Source of the DNA: Pseudomonas entomophila
GTDB taxonomy: Bacteria; Pseudomonadota; Gammaproteobacteria; Pseudomonadales; Pseudomonadaceae
Direction: 5' to 3'
Assembly (NCBI RefSeq): GCF_018417595.1
Contig: NZ_CP070982.1
Span: forward strand, 2,195,501 to 2,259,500
DNA: 64,000 nt
In this document: positions 50,075 through 60,336 of the stretch, one piece after another
Position numbering within the stretch: position 1 is the first letter of the stretch
Layout: each line of letters opens with the position of its first letter
The notes under the pieces: generated by a model
Database searches by the model: none
Told to the model about the DNA's origin: nothing
Seen by the model: only the letters and a program-made list of their open reading frames with translations
Translations under genes and position numbers: made by a program

Positions 50075-52849
50075 TTAGGCATGATCAATCAACACATTGA
50101 CCGGAAACTCCGCCAGTACGGTGCTCAACATCAGCTCCCTTGAAGGGGTGACCGCGGCACCGGCGAAAAGTCCCGAACAATTGGCAGGCGACAAGGCGAA
50201 CGGCAAGGTCAGCCGGGTATCGTCCCAGTTCTGCGCCGGGATCAAGGGGGTCGGGGCGTTGCCCAGCAGGGCGCTGGCCAGCCTCGGTACGACGATGACG
50301 GCGCGTTCGCCCTCGCCCAGGCGGGCGAAGGCGAGCACCTTGTCAGCGTGGCGCCCGCGCACGCTGAGCGGCAGGTAGGCGCCACGCTGGAACAGCTCGG
50401 GGTGGGCCTGGCGGCAATCCAGCACCCGTGCGATCAATGCCTGCTTGATGCGGCCGTCGCGCCAGTGGGCGAGCAGTTCGGCCGTTGGCGCGCTGTCGTC
50501 CAGGCTGGCCCGCCGTGCAGCGTAGTCCACCGCGCGGCGGTTGTCCGGGTCGACCAACGACAGGTCCCAGTACTCGTTGCCCTGGTACAGGTCGGGCACG
50601 CCGGGCGTGGTCAAGCGCAACAGGCACTGGGCCAGGCCATTGAGGGCGCCGGGGCAATCGAGGCGGCGCGCGGCGTCGTGCAGGGACTGGCGCAGTTGCT
50701 GGTTCTCGTCGTCCAGCAACAGGCCGTCGACATACCCGGCGCAGGCCTGTTCATAGGCTTCGTTGGGCGCCGCCCAGCTGCTGCGCAACTTGGCTTCGCG
50801 CAGCGCCTTGCATTGCCACTGGCGAATGCGTTCGGCATAGGCGCGCAGTGCGGCGGGTTCGTGCAGGTCGAGGTCCAGTGGCCAACTGCCGAGCAGGGTC
50901 TGGTACAGCATCAGCTCATCGCCCGGACTGGGGGCGACGCCATCGTCCAGCACGGCGCGCAGGGGCGTTGCCAGCTCGCGCCAGTGCTCGCAGCGGCTGG
51001 CCAGCCAGGGCCCGCGCTCGCTGAGCAGCGCCAGGCGGGCGCGGCAGTCTTCGCCACGCTTGTGGTCGTGGGTGGCGGTGGCCAGCAGGTTGTCGGGGAA
51101 GTCGCGCAGGCGGCGTTGCGCCTCGTTGTGGAACCAGGCGGGCTCGGCGCTGAAGCGTTCGGCGTCGAAGCCGACATCGTTGCGCGACAGCAGGCGGCCG
51201 GAGCGGTAGAAGGCGGTGTCCTCCACCGCCTTGGCGGCGCTGGGCGCGGTCAATTGCTGGAAGCGCACGCAGGCATGGCGCCGGTGCTTGCGTGGCGGGC
51301 CTGGCGGTAGCTGGCGCCAGGGCTGGCCACCCAGCCATTGCCCAAGGTGATCGAGCAACGGCCAGTCGGCTTCACCCAGTGACAATCGCGCACCGGCCAA
51401 CGCCTGCTGGAAGAACGCTTCATCTTCGTCAGGACGGCCGCCTGCGTGGATGTAGGTGCGGTACACCGGATAGTGCTCGACCAGGGCTTGCAATGCGCGA
51501 CGGATGGCCCCCAGCGTGAGGTCGCGGGTCATCAGGTCGTCGCGGGCCACCTGCAGCAGGGCCTGGGCCACCGACTCGCAGTCGCCGGCCAGGCTGGCGT
51601 TGAGCACCAGGTGGCGGGCTTCGCGGACTTCGTCGGGGAAATCGGGGCGCTCGCCGACATCGCGCCACAGGTCGCTCAACGGGGCCTCACCGGCGGGGTC
51701 GTGCTGCAACAGCGACACCTGGTTCATGAACTCGTAGCCCGTGGTGCCGTCGGTGAGCCAGTCGCGGTGCAGATGTTCGCCCGGCCCGAGGATCTTCTCC
51801 ACGTAGATCGGGAAATGCTCGACAGCGGCCTGCACAGGCCGGCAGGCCAGCAGCCGCTCGACGCGCCGTCGCAAGTTGCGGCAGTAGCGGCGTGGGTCGG
51901 CGAGGCCGTCGATATGGTCGATGCGCAGGCCATCCACCAGCCCGCGCTCGATCAGCGCGAACAACGTGGCATGGGTCGCCTCGAACACTTCCGGGCGTTC
52001 CACCCGCAGGCCACCCAGTTCATTGATGTCGAAGAAGCGTCGCCAGTTGATGTCGTCGGCGGCGGTGCGCCAGCTGGCCAGGCGGTAGACCTGGCGTTCG
52101 AGCAGCAGGTGCAGGCGCTTGAAGCCCGCTTCGTGGCGGCTGTCGAAGGCGGCGAGGGCGCCTTCGAGGCGCGCTCCGCCGGCGGCCAGGCGCGCCAGTT
52201 CACGGTGCAGGGGCAGGGCGTCGGCCAGCGGCTCGGCGGCTTCGTGCAGGGCGCTGAAGCGTTGGGCCAGTGCGTGCAGGCGAGGGTCCTCGGCCTGGCC
52301 GAGGATGCGTCCGTAGTCCAGCGGGCAGATGGGGAAACGGTGTTGATGGTGGGCGACTTCGAACTGGCCCTGATCCGCGTCGAACGTCAGCGGGATCTCG
52401 CCGTCGCGCAAGGCCACGCCGTAGTCGCTGCCGAGGAAGGGCAGCAGCAGTTGCCCGGCCAGCAGCGGGTCGCTGGAGTGCCACTGGATATCGAAGAACG
52501 CCGCGTACGGGCTGCGCCGCCCCCAGGCCAGCAGGCTCTGCCACCAGGGGTTGTCGGCGCCGCCCACGGCCATGTGGTTGGACACCGTGTCGAGGATCAG
52601 CCCCATGCCATGCTGGCGCAGGGCGGCCGCCAGGCGCTCCAGCGCCGCCTCGCCCCCCAGCTCGGGGTTGACCCGGGTCGGATCGACCACATCGTAGCCG
52701 TGGCGCGAGCCTGCGCGGGCGGTGAGGATCGGCGAGGCGTAGACATGGCTGATGCCGAGCCGGGCGAAATAAGGCACCAGCGGCACCGCGTCATCGAGGG
52801 TGAAGTCGCTGTGCAGTTGCAGGCGCAGGGTCGCGGTCAGCGCCTTCAT
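50075..52849 (-). CDS. treY: Maltooligosyltrehalose synthase
   Basis: A 924-residue GH13_26 enzyme that turns the reducing end of maltodextrins into a trehalosyl unit. Motifs: TLRLQLHSDFTLDDAVPLVPYFARLGISHVY at the start region, LILDTVSNHMAV, GLRIDHIDGLADPRRY (nucleophile Asp) and EKILGPGEHLHRDW (acid/base Glu). Full length. It overlaps malQ by 4 bases. Works with TreZ to release trehalose from glucan. Confidence 0.92.
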   Translation of the reverse strand: MKALTATLRLQLHSDFTLDDAVPLVPYFARLGISHVYASPILTARAGSRHGYDVVDPTRVNPELGGEAALERLAAALRQHGMGLILDTVSNHMAVGGADNPWWQSLLAWGRRSPYAAFFDIQWHSSDPLLAGQLLLPFLGSDYGVALRDGEIPLTFDADQGQFEVAHHQHRFPICPLDYGRILGQAEDPRLHALAQRFSALHEAAEPLADALPLHRELARLAAGGARLEGALAAFDSRHEAGFKRLHLLLERQVYRLASWRTAADDINWRRFFDINELGGLRVERPEVFEATHATLFALIERGLVDGLRIDHIDGLADPRRYCRNLRRRVERLLACRPVQAAVEHFPIYVEKILGPGEHLHRDWLTDGTTGYEFMNQVSLLQHDPAGEAPLSDLWRDVGERPDFPDEVREARHLVLNASLAGDCESVAQALLQVARDDLMTRDLTLGAIRRALQALVEHYPVYRTYIHAGGRPDEDEAFFQQALAGARLSLGEADWPLLDHLGQWLGGQPWRQLPPGPPRKHRRHACVRFQQLTAPSAAKAVEDTAFYRSGRLLSRNDVGFDAERFSAEPAWFHNEAQRRLRDFPDNLLATATHDHKRGEDCRARLALLSERGPWLASRCEHWRELATPLRAVLDDGVAPSPGDELMLYQTLLGSWPLDLDLHEPAALRAYAERIRQWQCKALREAKLRSSWAAPNEAYEQACAGYVDGLLLDDENQQLRQSLHDAARRLDCPGALNGLAQCLLRLTTPGVPDLYQGNEYWDLSLVDPDNRRAVDYAARRASLDDSAPTAELLAHWRDGRIKQALIARVLDCRQAHPELFQRGAYLPLSVRGRHADKVLAFARLGEGERAVIVVPRLASALLGNAPTPLIPAQNWDDTRLTLPFALSPANCSGLFAGAAVTPSRELMLSTVLAEFPVNVLIDHA

Positions 52850-54915
52850 CGGTCACGCTCCCAGGCCTGCTCGCGGGCCTGGGCCAGCAGCTCCAGGCGG
52901 CGGGCGGCGTCCTCGTCGTCGAGCAGGTCGCGCACCGGCGTCCTGAAGCGCCGCCGCCAGTTGGGGTGGCCCTCGGTGGTGCCGGGCAGGTTGGGTTGCT
53001 CGTCGCAACCCAGCAGGTCCTCCAGGGGCACCAGCACCAGCGGGGCGCGGGTATGGCCGACGTAGCGGATCGCGGCATCGATCAGCGCGCTGTCGTCCGC
53101 CTGCGGGCCGTAGTTCTGCTCCAGGGTGCGACGCAGGCCGTCGCGCTCCAGCGCCCGGGTATGCCGCCAGTGCAGCTCGGCGGCGGCCTCGATCAGCTTC
53201 AGGCGGTGGCTCCAGTCGATATCGCGCCCCCCCAGCCAACCGGCCAGGGGCGCGAGGTCATGGGTGCCGGTGGTGGCCAGGGCGTTGTCGGGCCAGTCGA
53301 GGATCGCTGTGAAATGCCCGGGCGCGGCCTGCTCGAAGGGCAGCACGCGCATGCCCAGCACGGCCTTGTCGGCCAGGCGTTCACGCAGGCCTGCGGGCAC
53401 GGTACCCAGGTCTTCGCCGAGGATGATCGCCTGGTGGCGTACCGATTCCAGGGCCAAAAGGCGCAGCAGGTCGTCCAGCGGATAGTTCAGGTAGGCGCCT
53501 TCGCGGGGTGTGGCGCCACGGGGGACCAGCCACAGCCGGCGCAGGCCCATCACATGGTCGATGCGCAGGCCGCCGGCATGGGCCAGGTTGGCCCGCAGCA
53601 TCTCGATGAAGGCGCGGTAGCCGTTGCGCCTGAGGCCTTCGGGCGAGAACGCGCAGATGCCCCAGTCCTGCCCGGCGCGGTTGAGGATGTCCGGGGGCGC
53701 GCCGACCTTGAGGTCGGCCAGCAGCTCGTCCTGGCGGCTCCAGGCCTGGCTGCCGGCGCCGTCGGCGCCCACCGCCAGGTCGGCGATCAGGCCGATGGCC
53801 ATGCCATTGCCGCGCGCGGCGTCCTGGGCCCGTTGCAGGCTGCGTTCGGTCAGCCACTGGCAGAAGGCATGGAACTCTACGCGGGCGGGGTAGGCATCGG
53901 CGAAGGCCGCGACTTCCGGGTGGTAGGGGTCGTGCCAGGCCGCCGGCCAGGTGCGCCAGTCGCTGCCCAGGCCGTGTTCCATGGCGTGGGCCTGCAGCAC
54001 CTCGAAGCGGCAGTGGTGCTCGAGCTTTTCGCCGCCGCCGGCGCGGAAACGGTCGAAGTCTTCGCGCAGCGGGTGATCGCCCTGGCTGAAGTCATGGTAG
54101 AGCGCTTCGAGCAGGCGCAGGCGGGCGTCGGCGGCCCGTGGCCAGTCGACCAGCGGACGCTGCTCCAGGTCTTCGAGCGTCTGTTCCAGGCCGCAGGCTT
54201 CGATCGCCATGCGCACGGCGCGCTCGCCCAGCAGGGCGGCGGGGCTGGCGTACAGGGTGTTGAGCAACAGGCGGCTGGAGGGCGAGTAGGGGCTGTAGTG
54301 CTGCTGGTCGACGACCGACAACGCATGGATCGGGCTGATCGCCAGGGCATCGGCGCCGCGTTCGGCGGCGCTGCGTGCCAGTTGCTCCAGAGCGAGGCAG
54401 TCGCCATAGCCGCCATCGCCGGGGCGACGCAGGCTGTACAACTGCACCGCCAGGCCCCAGCTGCGGGGTGGCGCTTGCTCCACGCGGTCTTGCAGGGCAT
54501 GGCAGCGCGAAGGCGCCACCGCCACGGTGAAGGTTCGGCCGTCGATGTCCAGTTGGTGGTAACCCAGCGGCAGCTCGCCCGGCAGGCGAGCCTGGGCGTC
54601 CAGTTGCAAGGTGTGCGGCGTACCGTCTTCCAGGGTGCATCGCACGGTGCTTGCGGCACTGAAGTAGCGTTGCAGGTCGAGCGGCTGGCCGCTGTCGACG
54701 GTCAGCAACGGTGGCAGGTGTTCGCTGTCCTCGGCCTGTTCGACGGCGCGCAGGCTGGCGTCGATGGCTGCACGGTCGTGGGCCGGGTGACCCAGGCCTT
54801 GCAGCACTTGGCGCAATACGTCGTCGCTCACCTGCTGCGGACGGTTGTTGGCGTCGATCCAGTCGCGGGCCAGGCCCACCCGGGCGGCCAGGCGATGGAG
54901 GGGGTGCTCGCTCAT
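52846..54915 (-). CDS. malQ: 4-alpha-glucanotransferase
   Basis: A 689-residue GH77 disproportionating enzyme that transfers maltodextrin segments. Motifs: LRIDHVMGLRRLWLVPRG with the nucleophile Asp, IILGEDLGTVP with the acid/base Glu, and TGTHDLAPLAGW. An N-terminal extension of about 130 residues is common in bacterial MalQ. ATG 54915 follows CAGGAGACGCC and overlaps treZ by 4 bases. Confidence 0.92.
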   Translation of the reverse strand: MSEHPLHRLAARVGLARDWIDANNRPQQVSDDVLRQVLQGLGHPAHDRAAIDASLRAVEQAEDSEHLPPLLTVDSGQPLDLQRYFSAASTVRCTLEDGTPHTLQLDAQARLPGELPLGYHQLDIDGRTFTVAVAPSRCHALQDRVEQAPPRSWGLAVQLYSLRRPGDGGYGDCLALEQLARSAAERGADALAISPIHALSVVDQQHYSPYSPSSRLLLNTLYASPAALLGERAVRMAIEACGLEQTLEDLEQRPLVDWPRAADARLRLLEALYHDFSQGDHPLREDFDRFRAGGGEKLEHHCRFEVLQAHAMEHGLGSDWRTWPAAWHDPYHPEVAAFADAYPARVEFHAFCQWLTERSLQRAQDAARGNGMAIGLIADLAVGADGAGSQAWSRQDELLADLKVGAPPDILNRAGQDWGICAFSPEGLRRNGYRAFIEMLRANLAHAGGLRIDHVMGLRRLWLVPRGATPREGAYLNYPLDDLLRLLALESVRHQAIILGEDLGTVPAGLRERLADKAVLGMRVLPFEQAAPGHFTAILDWPDNALATTGTHDLAPLAGWLGGRDIDWSHRLKLIEAAAELHWRHTRALERDGLRRTLEQNYGPQADDSALIDAAIRYVGHTRAPLVLVPLEDLLGCDEQPNLPGTTEGHPNWRRRFRTPVRDLLDDEDAARRLELLAQAREQAWERDR

Positions 54916-56654
54916 GGCGTCTCCTGGTCGGGGGGCAGCAGGCTGACCACGCAACTGTGCGCGGCCAGGGTCGAGTCGGGATGGGCGTTGTCGCTGCTGT
55001 CGTACAAGCGCCGTTCCAGCGGCGGCAGCTGTACCGGTTGCGGCTGCGCGTCGAGGTTGAGGTCGATGCGCAGTACGTGGCCATCACCCAGGCGCCAGCG
55101 GGCGGTCAGTGCCTTGTCGCCCAGCACGTCGGTGCCCAGGGCGCGGGTGCCGGGCAGGTGCGCGATGATGTGGCGCCTGCGCAGGTCGAGCAGTTGCTGA
55201 TACAGGCCGTGCCAGCCGGCCAGCACTTCCTTGTGCTGCAGCCTGGAGGTTTCGAAGGTGGTTTCGGCATTGGGGTCGGGGATTCGCTCGCGCTGCCGCA
55301 GGTCGGTGAAGGCGCTGAAACGGGCGAACTCACCGCGCCGGCCTTCGCGCACGGCATCGGCCAGTTCATCGTGGAAGTCGGTGAAGAACAGGAACGGCTC
55401 GCGGCTGCCGTCGTCGTCGCCCATGAACAGCAATGGGATCATCGGCGCCAGCAGTAACAATGCAGTGGCGGCACGCAAGGCCTGCGGCGGGCACAGGCGG
55501 GTCAGGCGCTCGCCCAGGGCACGGTTGCCGACCTGGTCGTGGTTCTGCAGGAACAGCACGAACGCGCTGGGCGCCAGGTGGCCGCTGGGCTCGCCCCGTG
55601 GCACGCCATGGCGATCGGGCTGGCCCTGGAATACGAAACCCTCGGTGAGGCAGCGGGCCAGTTGCTCGATGGGGCGTTTCGCGTAGTCGGCGTAGTAGCC
55701 TTCGGTTTCGCCGGTCAGCAGCACGTGCAGGGCATTGTGGCCGTCGTCGTTCCACTGGGCGTCGAAGCCTTGCTGCAGCAGCGAGGCCTGGTTGTGTTCG
55801 TTTTCCAGCACCAGCCAGACCTGGCGCCCCGGCTCGACGGCGGCGCGTACCCGCCGCGCCAGTTCAACCAGGAAATCCGGCTGGTCGATGGCGTGCACGG
55901 CGTCCAGGCGCAGCCCGTCGCAGCGGTAATCGCACAGCCACATCAGCGCATTCTGGATGAAGTACTCGCGCACCTCGGGCTTGCGGAAGTCGATGGCCGC
56001 GCCCCAGGGCGTCTGCCGGTCATCGCGAAAGAACGGGCTGGCATAGCGGTGCAGGTAGTTGCCGTCGGGCCCGAAGTGGTTGTAGACCACGTCCACCAGC
56101 ACCATCAGGCCGTGGCCATGGGCAGCGTCGACCAGCGCGCAGAATTCCAGGGGCGTGCCGTAGCTGTGCTGGGGCGCAAAGGGCAGCACGCCGTCATAAC
56201 CCCAGTTGCGCTCGCCCGGGAACTGCCCCAGGGGCATCAGCTCGATGGCGCTGATGCCCAGCGCGGCCAGGCGTGGCACTACCTCGGCGACACCGGGGTA
56301 ACCGCCGAGCAAGCCGACGTGCAGCTCCTGGATCACGGCTTCATGCCAGGGGCGGCCCTGCCATGGGTGTTGCCAGGCGTAGCCGCTCAGGTCCACCAGC
56401 GCGCTGGGCCCTTGTACGCCTTCGGGCTGGCAGCGCGAGGCCGGGTCGGCCACCCGCAGCTCATCGTCGATCTGGAAGTGATAACGATCCCCCGCCTGGC
56501 AGGCGGTGACCACGCTGTACCAGCCATCGCCCTCGGCCAGCAGCTCGACGGGCGGCTGCTGCCCGATCATCACGCTCACGCTGCGCGCATCCGGTGCCCA
56601 GAGGGCGAAGCGCGCCGACGTGGCGTCCAGCAGCTGTGCGCCATGCCTGTGCAT
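54912..56654 (-). CDS. treZ: Malto-oligosyltrehalose trehalohydrolase
   Basis: A 580-residue GH13_10 enzyme that cleaves trehalose from TreY product. N-terminal CBM48-like domain (FALWAPDARSVSVMI), then the barrel with D251 (GLRLDAVHAID) and E284 (LVLENEHNQA), and LLFMGDDDG. 15 bp after glgA and overlapping malQ, hence one operon. Confidence 0.92.
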   Translation of the reverse strand: MHRHGAQLLDATSARFALWAPDARSVSVMIGQQPPVELLAEGDGWYSVVTACQAGDRYHFQIDDELRVADPASRCQPEGVQGPSALVDLSGYAWQHPWQGRPWHEAVIQELHVGLLGGYPGVAEVVPRLAALGISAIELMPLGQFPGERNWGYDGVLPFAPQHSYGTPLEFCALVDAAHGHGLMVLVDVVYNHFGPDGNYLHRYASPFFRDDRQTPWGAAIDFRKPEVREYFIQNALMWLCDYRCDGLRLDAVHAIDQPDFLVELARRVRAAVEPGRQVWLVLENEHNQASLLQQGFDAQWNDDGHNALHVLLTGETEGYYADYAKRPIEQLARCLTEGFVFQGQPDRHGVPRGEPSGHLAPSAFVLFLQNHDQVGNRALGERLTRLCPPQALRAATALLLLAPMIPLLFMGDDDGSREPFLFFTDFHDELADAVREGRRGEFARFSAFTDLRQRERIPDPNAETTFETSRLQHKEVLAGWHGLYQQLLDLRRRHIIAHLPGTRALGTDVLGDKALTARWRLGDGHVLRIDLNLDAQPQPVQLPPLERRLYDSSDNAHPDSTLAAHSCVVSLLPPDQETP

Positions 56655-56669
56655 TGTGCGCTCCCTGTC

Positions 56670-58229
56670 TCAGTAGTGGGCGAAGTGCGCCTGCTTGACC
56701 AGGTCCTCGTACAAACGGGCGTAGGGTTCCACCGCCTGGCACCAGTTGAACGGCTGGGTCATCGACAGGCAGCGCATGGCGTTGAGCAGGTGCTTCTTGC
56801 CGTATACATAGAAGGCGCGGCCCAGGGCCTCGCGGTAGCTGTCGACGGTGGAGTCGTCGAACAGGAATCCGGTCACGCCGTTCTCGATGGTGTCGGCCAG
56901 CCCGCCGGTGTTGCGCGCCACCGGCAGCGAACCGAAGCGCTGGGCGTACATCTGGCTCAGGCCGCAGGGCTCGTAGCGCGAGGGCATCAGCAGGAAATCG
57001 GAGCCGGCGAACATGCGCCGGGCGTCGGTTTCGTTGAAACCGATGCGCACGCCGATGCGGCCCGGGTGGCGCAGGGCAAGTTCGCGCATGGCCTGTTCCT
57101 CTTCCGGCTCGCCGCGGCCGATGATCGCCAGCTGGCCGCCTTGTTCGACGATGGAGTCGGCCACCCCCAGGGTCAGGTCCAGGCCCTTTTGGTAGACCAG
57201 CCGCGACACCACCGCGAACAGCGGCCCTTCGGACGGTTCCAGTTCGAACAGCTCGCGCACCTGCTGGGCGTTGCGCGCCTTGCCGGCCCAGTCATTGATG
57301 CTGAAATTGTGGTGCAGGTGCTGGTCGGTGGCCGAGTCCCAGCTCTCGTCGATGCCGTTGGGGATGCCACCGAGCAGGCCTTTCTGGGCCTTGCTGGCGA
57401 GGAAACCGTCCAGCCCGCAGCCGAACTCCGGCGTGGTGATCTCCCGGGCGTAGGTGGCGCTGACCGTGGTGATGTGGCTGGAGTAGGCCAGCCCCGCCTT
57501 GAGGAACGACAGCTTGCCGTAGAACTCCATGCCTTCCTGCTGCATGGCGTGGTCCGGGATCGCCAGCTCCGGGCTGCAACCGCGGCTGTACACGCCCTGG
57601 TAGGCGAGGTTGTGGATGGTGAACAGGGTTGGGGTGCTCAGCCCGCGCCAGTGCATGTACGCCGGGGCCAGGCCGGCCGGCCAGTCGTGGGCGTGCACCA
57701 GGTCCGGGCGCCAATGGGCCATGCCTTCGCCGGCGGCGATCTCGGCTGCGGCCAGGCCCAGGCGGGCGAAGCGAATATGGTTGTCGGGCCAGTCGCGGCC
57801 GTTGTTGGCGCCGTAGGGGGTGCCGTCGCGCTGGTACAGCTCGGGGCAGATCAGCACGTAGATCACCAGGCCGTCGGCCAGGTCCATGCGCCCGATCTTG
57901 CACGGTGGCAGCGCGGCATGGCCGCCCAGTTCGCCTACGATATGGATGGGGTTGTCGCTCTCGACCACCTGGCGGTAGCCGGGGATCAGCACGCGCACGT
58001 CATGCAGGTGCGCCAGGGCCCGGGGCAGGGCAGCGGAGACGTCGCCCAGGCCGCCGGTCTTGACCAGGTCGGCGATCTCCGAGGTGACGAACAGGACCTT
58101 GCGCTTGTTCGGGTTGTGCTGGCGCTGGGCGCCGGGTGCCTTGGCTGTCGGGGCGAAATCCGCGCTGAGCGGTTCGCGGTTGTCCGGGTTGAATGCGTCT
58201 ACGTGAGGTTCGACAGCGGCACTGATCAT
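56670..58229 (-). CDS. glgA: Glycogen synthase (GT5)
   Basis: A 519-residue glucosyltransferase that extends alpha-1,4-glucan from a sugar nucleotide. KTGGLGDVSAALP near residue 50 is the nucleotide-sugar-binding K-x-G-G-L motif; the C-terminal part has SRLVYQKGLDLTL and the EPCGLSQMYAQRFG GT-B signature. About 38 residues precede the domain, an N-terminal extension. ATG 58229 follows GGAGAGAAGT. First gene of the minus-strand operon. No glgC (ADP-glucose pyrophosphorylase) is in the window. Confidence 0.92.
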   Translation of the reverse strand: MISAAVEPHVDAFNPDNREPLSADFAPTAKAPGAQRQHNPNKRKVLFVTSEIADLVKTGGLGDVSAALPRALAHLHDVRVLIPGYRQVVESDNPIHIVGELGGHAALPPCKIGRMDLADGLVIYVLICPELYQRDGTPYGANNGRDWPDNHIRFARLGLAAAEIAAGEGMAHWRPDLVHAHDWPAGLAPAYMHWRGLSTPTLFTIHNLAYQGVYSRGCSPELAIPDHAMQQEGMEFYGKLSFLKAGLAYSSHITTVSATYAREITTPEFGCGLDGFLASKAQKGLLGGIPNGIDESWDSATDQHLHHNFSINDWAGKARNAQQVRELFELEPSEGPLFAVVSRLVYQKGLDLTLGVADSIVEQGGQLAIIGRGEPEEEQAMRELALRHPGRIGVRIGFNETDARRMFAGSDFLLMPSRYEPCGLSQMYAQRFGSLPVARNTGGLADTIENGVTGFLFDDSTVDSYREALGRAFYVYGKKHLLNAMRCLSMTQPFNWCQAVEPYARLYEDLVKQAHFAHY

Positions 58230-58641
58230 ACTTCTCTCCGTCCCATGTGCATTTCAGGTGCGTGGCGTTGGCTCGTTCTGGTTCTCTCTGGTGTTGGTCA
58301 CTGCATCTTCGTAGTGCGATCCTTGCCCCAAAGCTGTGCGCGCAAGCGCGGCACGTGCGGCATTCCGGCCGAAAGGCGCGTGGACTGGCTGGGGTGGGTT
58401 GGCCTGGCGTGAGGAAGTCCCTTTGCGTTGGCCTACTTAGTTCCTGACCTGCCCGCATTTCGGAAAGTTCGACTTTTTTACGTCACTTTTTCCGAGCAAT
58501 TCGCGGGCCGAAACTGGAGTGTAGGAGACGAACGGGCATTAAAGTGACCCACTGGTCATTTTTATTGCGGTGTTTTTTTGCGCAAACGTTGGCGGGTTGT
58601 CACAGCAGGTGACCGATGGTGCGCAGGGGTGGGATAGAGAA
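58230..58641. other. Long leader/promoter region of the glgA operon
   Basis: 440 bp up to ppnN with no gene. It contains a candidate AlgU promoter (next entry). On the minus strand CTACACT (58518-58524) resembles the RpoS -10 element CTATACT. The stretch 58460-58500 is AT-rich. Confidence 0.4.
58443..58470 (-). promoter_or_regulatory. Candidate AlgU (sigma-22) promoter of the glgA operon
   Basis: On the minus strand a perfect -35, GAACTT (58470-58465), 17 bp, and TCAGG (58447-58443), a partial match to TCtgA. It is about 215 bp upstream of the glgA start. The same type of site lies before glgE, which makes joint stress control plausible. Confidence 0.35.
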
Positions 58642-58660
58642 GGGGCCGCGATGCGGCCCC
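58642..58660 (-). terminator. Hairpin terminator after ppnN
   Basis: GGGGCCGC (58642-58649), loop GAT, GCGGCCCC (58653-58660), read on the minus strand with a T-rich tail (TTCTCT). It lies 9 bases after the ppnN stop. Confidence 0.65.
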
Positions 58661-58668
58661 GGGGTGTC

Positions 58669-60042
58669 TCAGGTCACGACCTGGTAGCACGGCACATAGG
58701 CCGCGCCGCCCGGCAGCTTCATCCGGTGCTGATCGACGAACGCCTGCAGCAGGCGCCCCAGCGGGTCGAGGATCGCCGCGTCGCCGCGGATCTGGTAGGG
58801 GCCGTGCTCTTCGATCAGGCGGATGCCCTTGTCCTTGACGTTGCCGGCGACGATGCCGGAAAACGCCCGGCGCAGGTTGGCCGCCAGCTCGTGGGGCGGC
58901 AGGTCGCGGCGCAGGGCCAGCGCGGCCATGTTCTCGTGGGTTGGGTCGAACGGATGCTGGAAGCCTTCGGCAATCTTCAGCAGCCAGTTGAAGTGGAAGG
59001 CATCGTTGCGCTCGCGGCGGAACTGCTTGACCTCCTTCAACCCCTCGACCATCTGCCGGGCCACTTCGGCCGGGTCGTCGATGATGATCTGGTAGTGGCG
59101 CTGGGCGGCCTCGCCCAGGGTTGCGCCGACGAAGGCGTGCAGTTGCTGCAGGAACGGTTCGGCACTGCGCGGGCCGGTGAGGACCACTGGGAACGGCAGG
59201 TCCTGGTTGTCCGGGTGCATGAGGATGCCGAGCAGGTAGAGGAACTCTTCGGCGGTGCCGGCGCCGCCGGGGAAGATGATGATGCCGTGGCCGACACGGA
59301 CGAAGGCCTCCAGGCGCTTCTCGATGTCCGGCAGGATCACCAGCTCGTTGACGATCGGGTTGGGCGCCTCGGCGGCGATGATGCCCGGCTCGGTCAAGCC
59401 GAGGTAGCGGCTGCCGTGCATGCGCTGCTTGGCGTGGGCGATGGTGGCGCCCTTCATCGGGCCCTTCATCACGCCCGGGCCGCAACCGGTGCAGACATCC
59501 AGCTTGCGCAGGCCCAGCTCGTGGCCGACTTTCTTGGTGTACTGGTATTCCTCGCTGCTGATCGAGTGGCCGCCCCAGCACACCACCATCTTCGGTTCCA
59601 CGCCCGGGCGCAGGGTGCGGGCGTTGCGCAGCAGGTGGAAGACATAGTCGGTGAGGCCCTGGGAGCTTTCCAGGTCGATGCGCTGGCTGGCCAGCTCGCT
59701 TTCGGTGTAGACGATATCGCGCAGGGCGCTGAACAGCATTTCCCGGGTGCTGGCGATCATCTCGCCATCGACGAAGGCGTCGGCCGGGGCGTTGAGCAGC
59801 TCAAGGCGCACGCCGCGGTCCTGTTGGTGGATGCGCACCTCGAAGTCCTTGTAGGCCTCGAGGATGGTCTTGGCGTTGTCGACATGGGCGCCGGTGTTGA
59901 GGATGGCCAGGGCGCACTGGCGGAACAGGGTGTAGAGGCTGCCGGTACCGACTTCGCTCAGTTGCTGGACTTCACGTTGCGACAGCGTCTCCAGGCTGCC
60001 CTTGGGGCTGACGGAGGCGTTGATGACATTGCGTTGGGGCAT
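58669..60042 (-). CDS. ppnN: Pyrimidine/purine 5'-monophosphate nucleosidase (YgdH/LOG family)
   Basis: A 457-residue protein that cleaves nucleoside monophosphates to base and ribose 5-phosphate; in E. coli it is allosterically activated by (p)ppGpp. The LOG core with IIIFPGGAGTAEEFLYLLG (the PGGxGTxxE nucleotide loop) is central at about 265-285, flanked by the N- and C-terminal PpnN-specific domains, giving full family length. ATG 60042 has AGGAAAGACTTAC upstream. Single-gene unit. Confidence 0.92.
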   Translation of the reverse strand: MPQRNVINASVSPKGSLETLSQREVQQLSEVGTGSLYTLFRQCALAILNTGAHVDNAKTILEAYKDFEVRIHQQDRGVRLELLNAPADAFVDGEMIASTREMLFSALRDIVYTESELASQRIDLESSQGLTDYVFHLLRNARTLRPGVEPKMVVCWGGHSISSEEYQYTKKVGHELGLRKLDVCTGCGPGVMKGPMKGATIAHAKQRMHGSRYLGLTEPGIIAAEAPNPIVNELVILPDIEKRLEAFVRVGHGIIIFPGGAGTAEEFLYLLGILMHPDNQDLPFPVVLTGPRSAEPFLQQLHAFVGATLGEAAQRHYQIIIDDPAEVARQMVEGLKEVKQFRRERNDAFHFNWLLKIAEGFQHPFDPTHENMAALALRRDLPPHELAANLRRAFSGIVAGNVKDKGIRLIEEHGPYQIRGDAAILDPLGRLLQAFVDQHRMKLPGGAAYVPCYQVVT

Positions 60043-60169
60043 GTAAGTCTTTCCTGTGCGGGTAAAACATCCTTCTTGGACAACACCATACAAGCAAATG
60101 TGCGTGGCAACGAGGGGGTGGGTGAAAATCCGGTTCGGCCCTCCATACCCATGGATTTGGTGCGACCTC

Positions 60170-60254
60170 TGTAGGAGCGGCTTCAGCCGCGATCACCCGC
60201 CAAGCGGGTGCCATGCCCCGTGATAGCCCGCATCGCGGCTGAAGCCGCTCCTAC
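60170..60254. repeat. REP-type inverted repeat
   Basis: TGTAGGAGCGGCTTCAGCCGCGATC to GCGGCTGAAGCCGCTCCTAC, with inner CACCCGC/GCGGGTG, matching those at 1931 and 12455. In the divergent gap between ppnN and arfB; no gene here. Confidence 0.85.
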
Positions 60255-60336
60255 GGAGCAGCGCAATCAGAAAGGGTGGGGTATGGAAGAGCGGCGGAGG
60301 CTGTGATAATGGGCGGGCAATTACAAGGGCCATGTC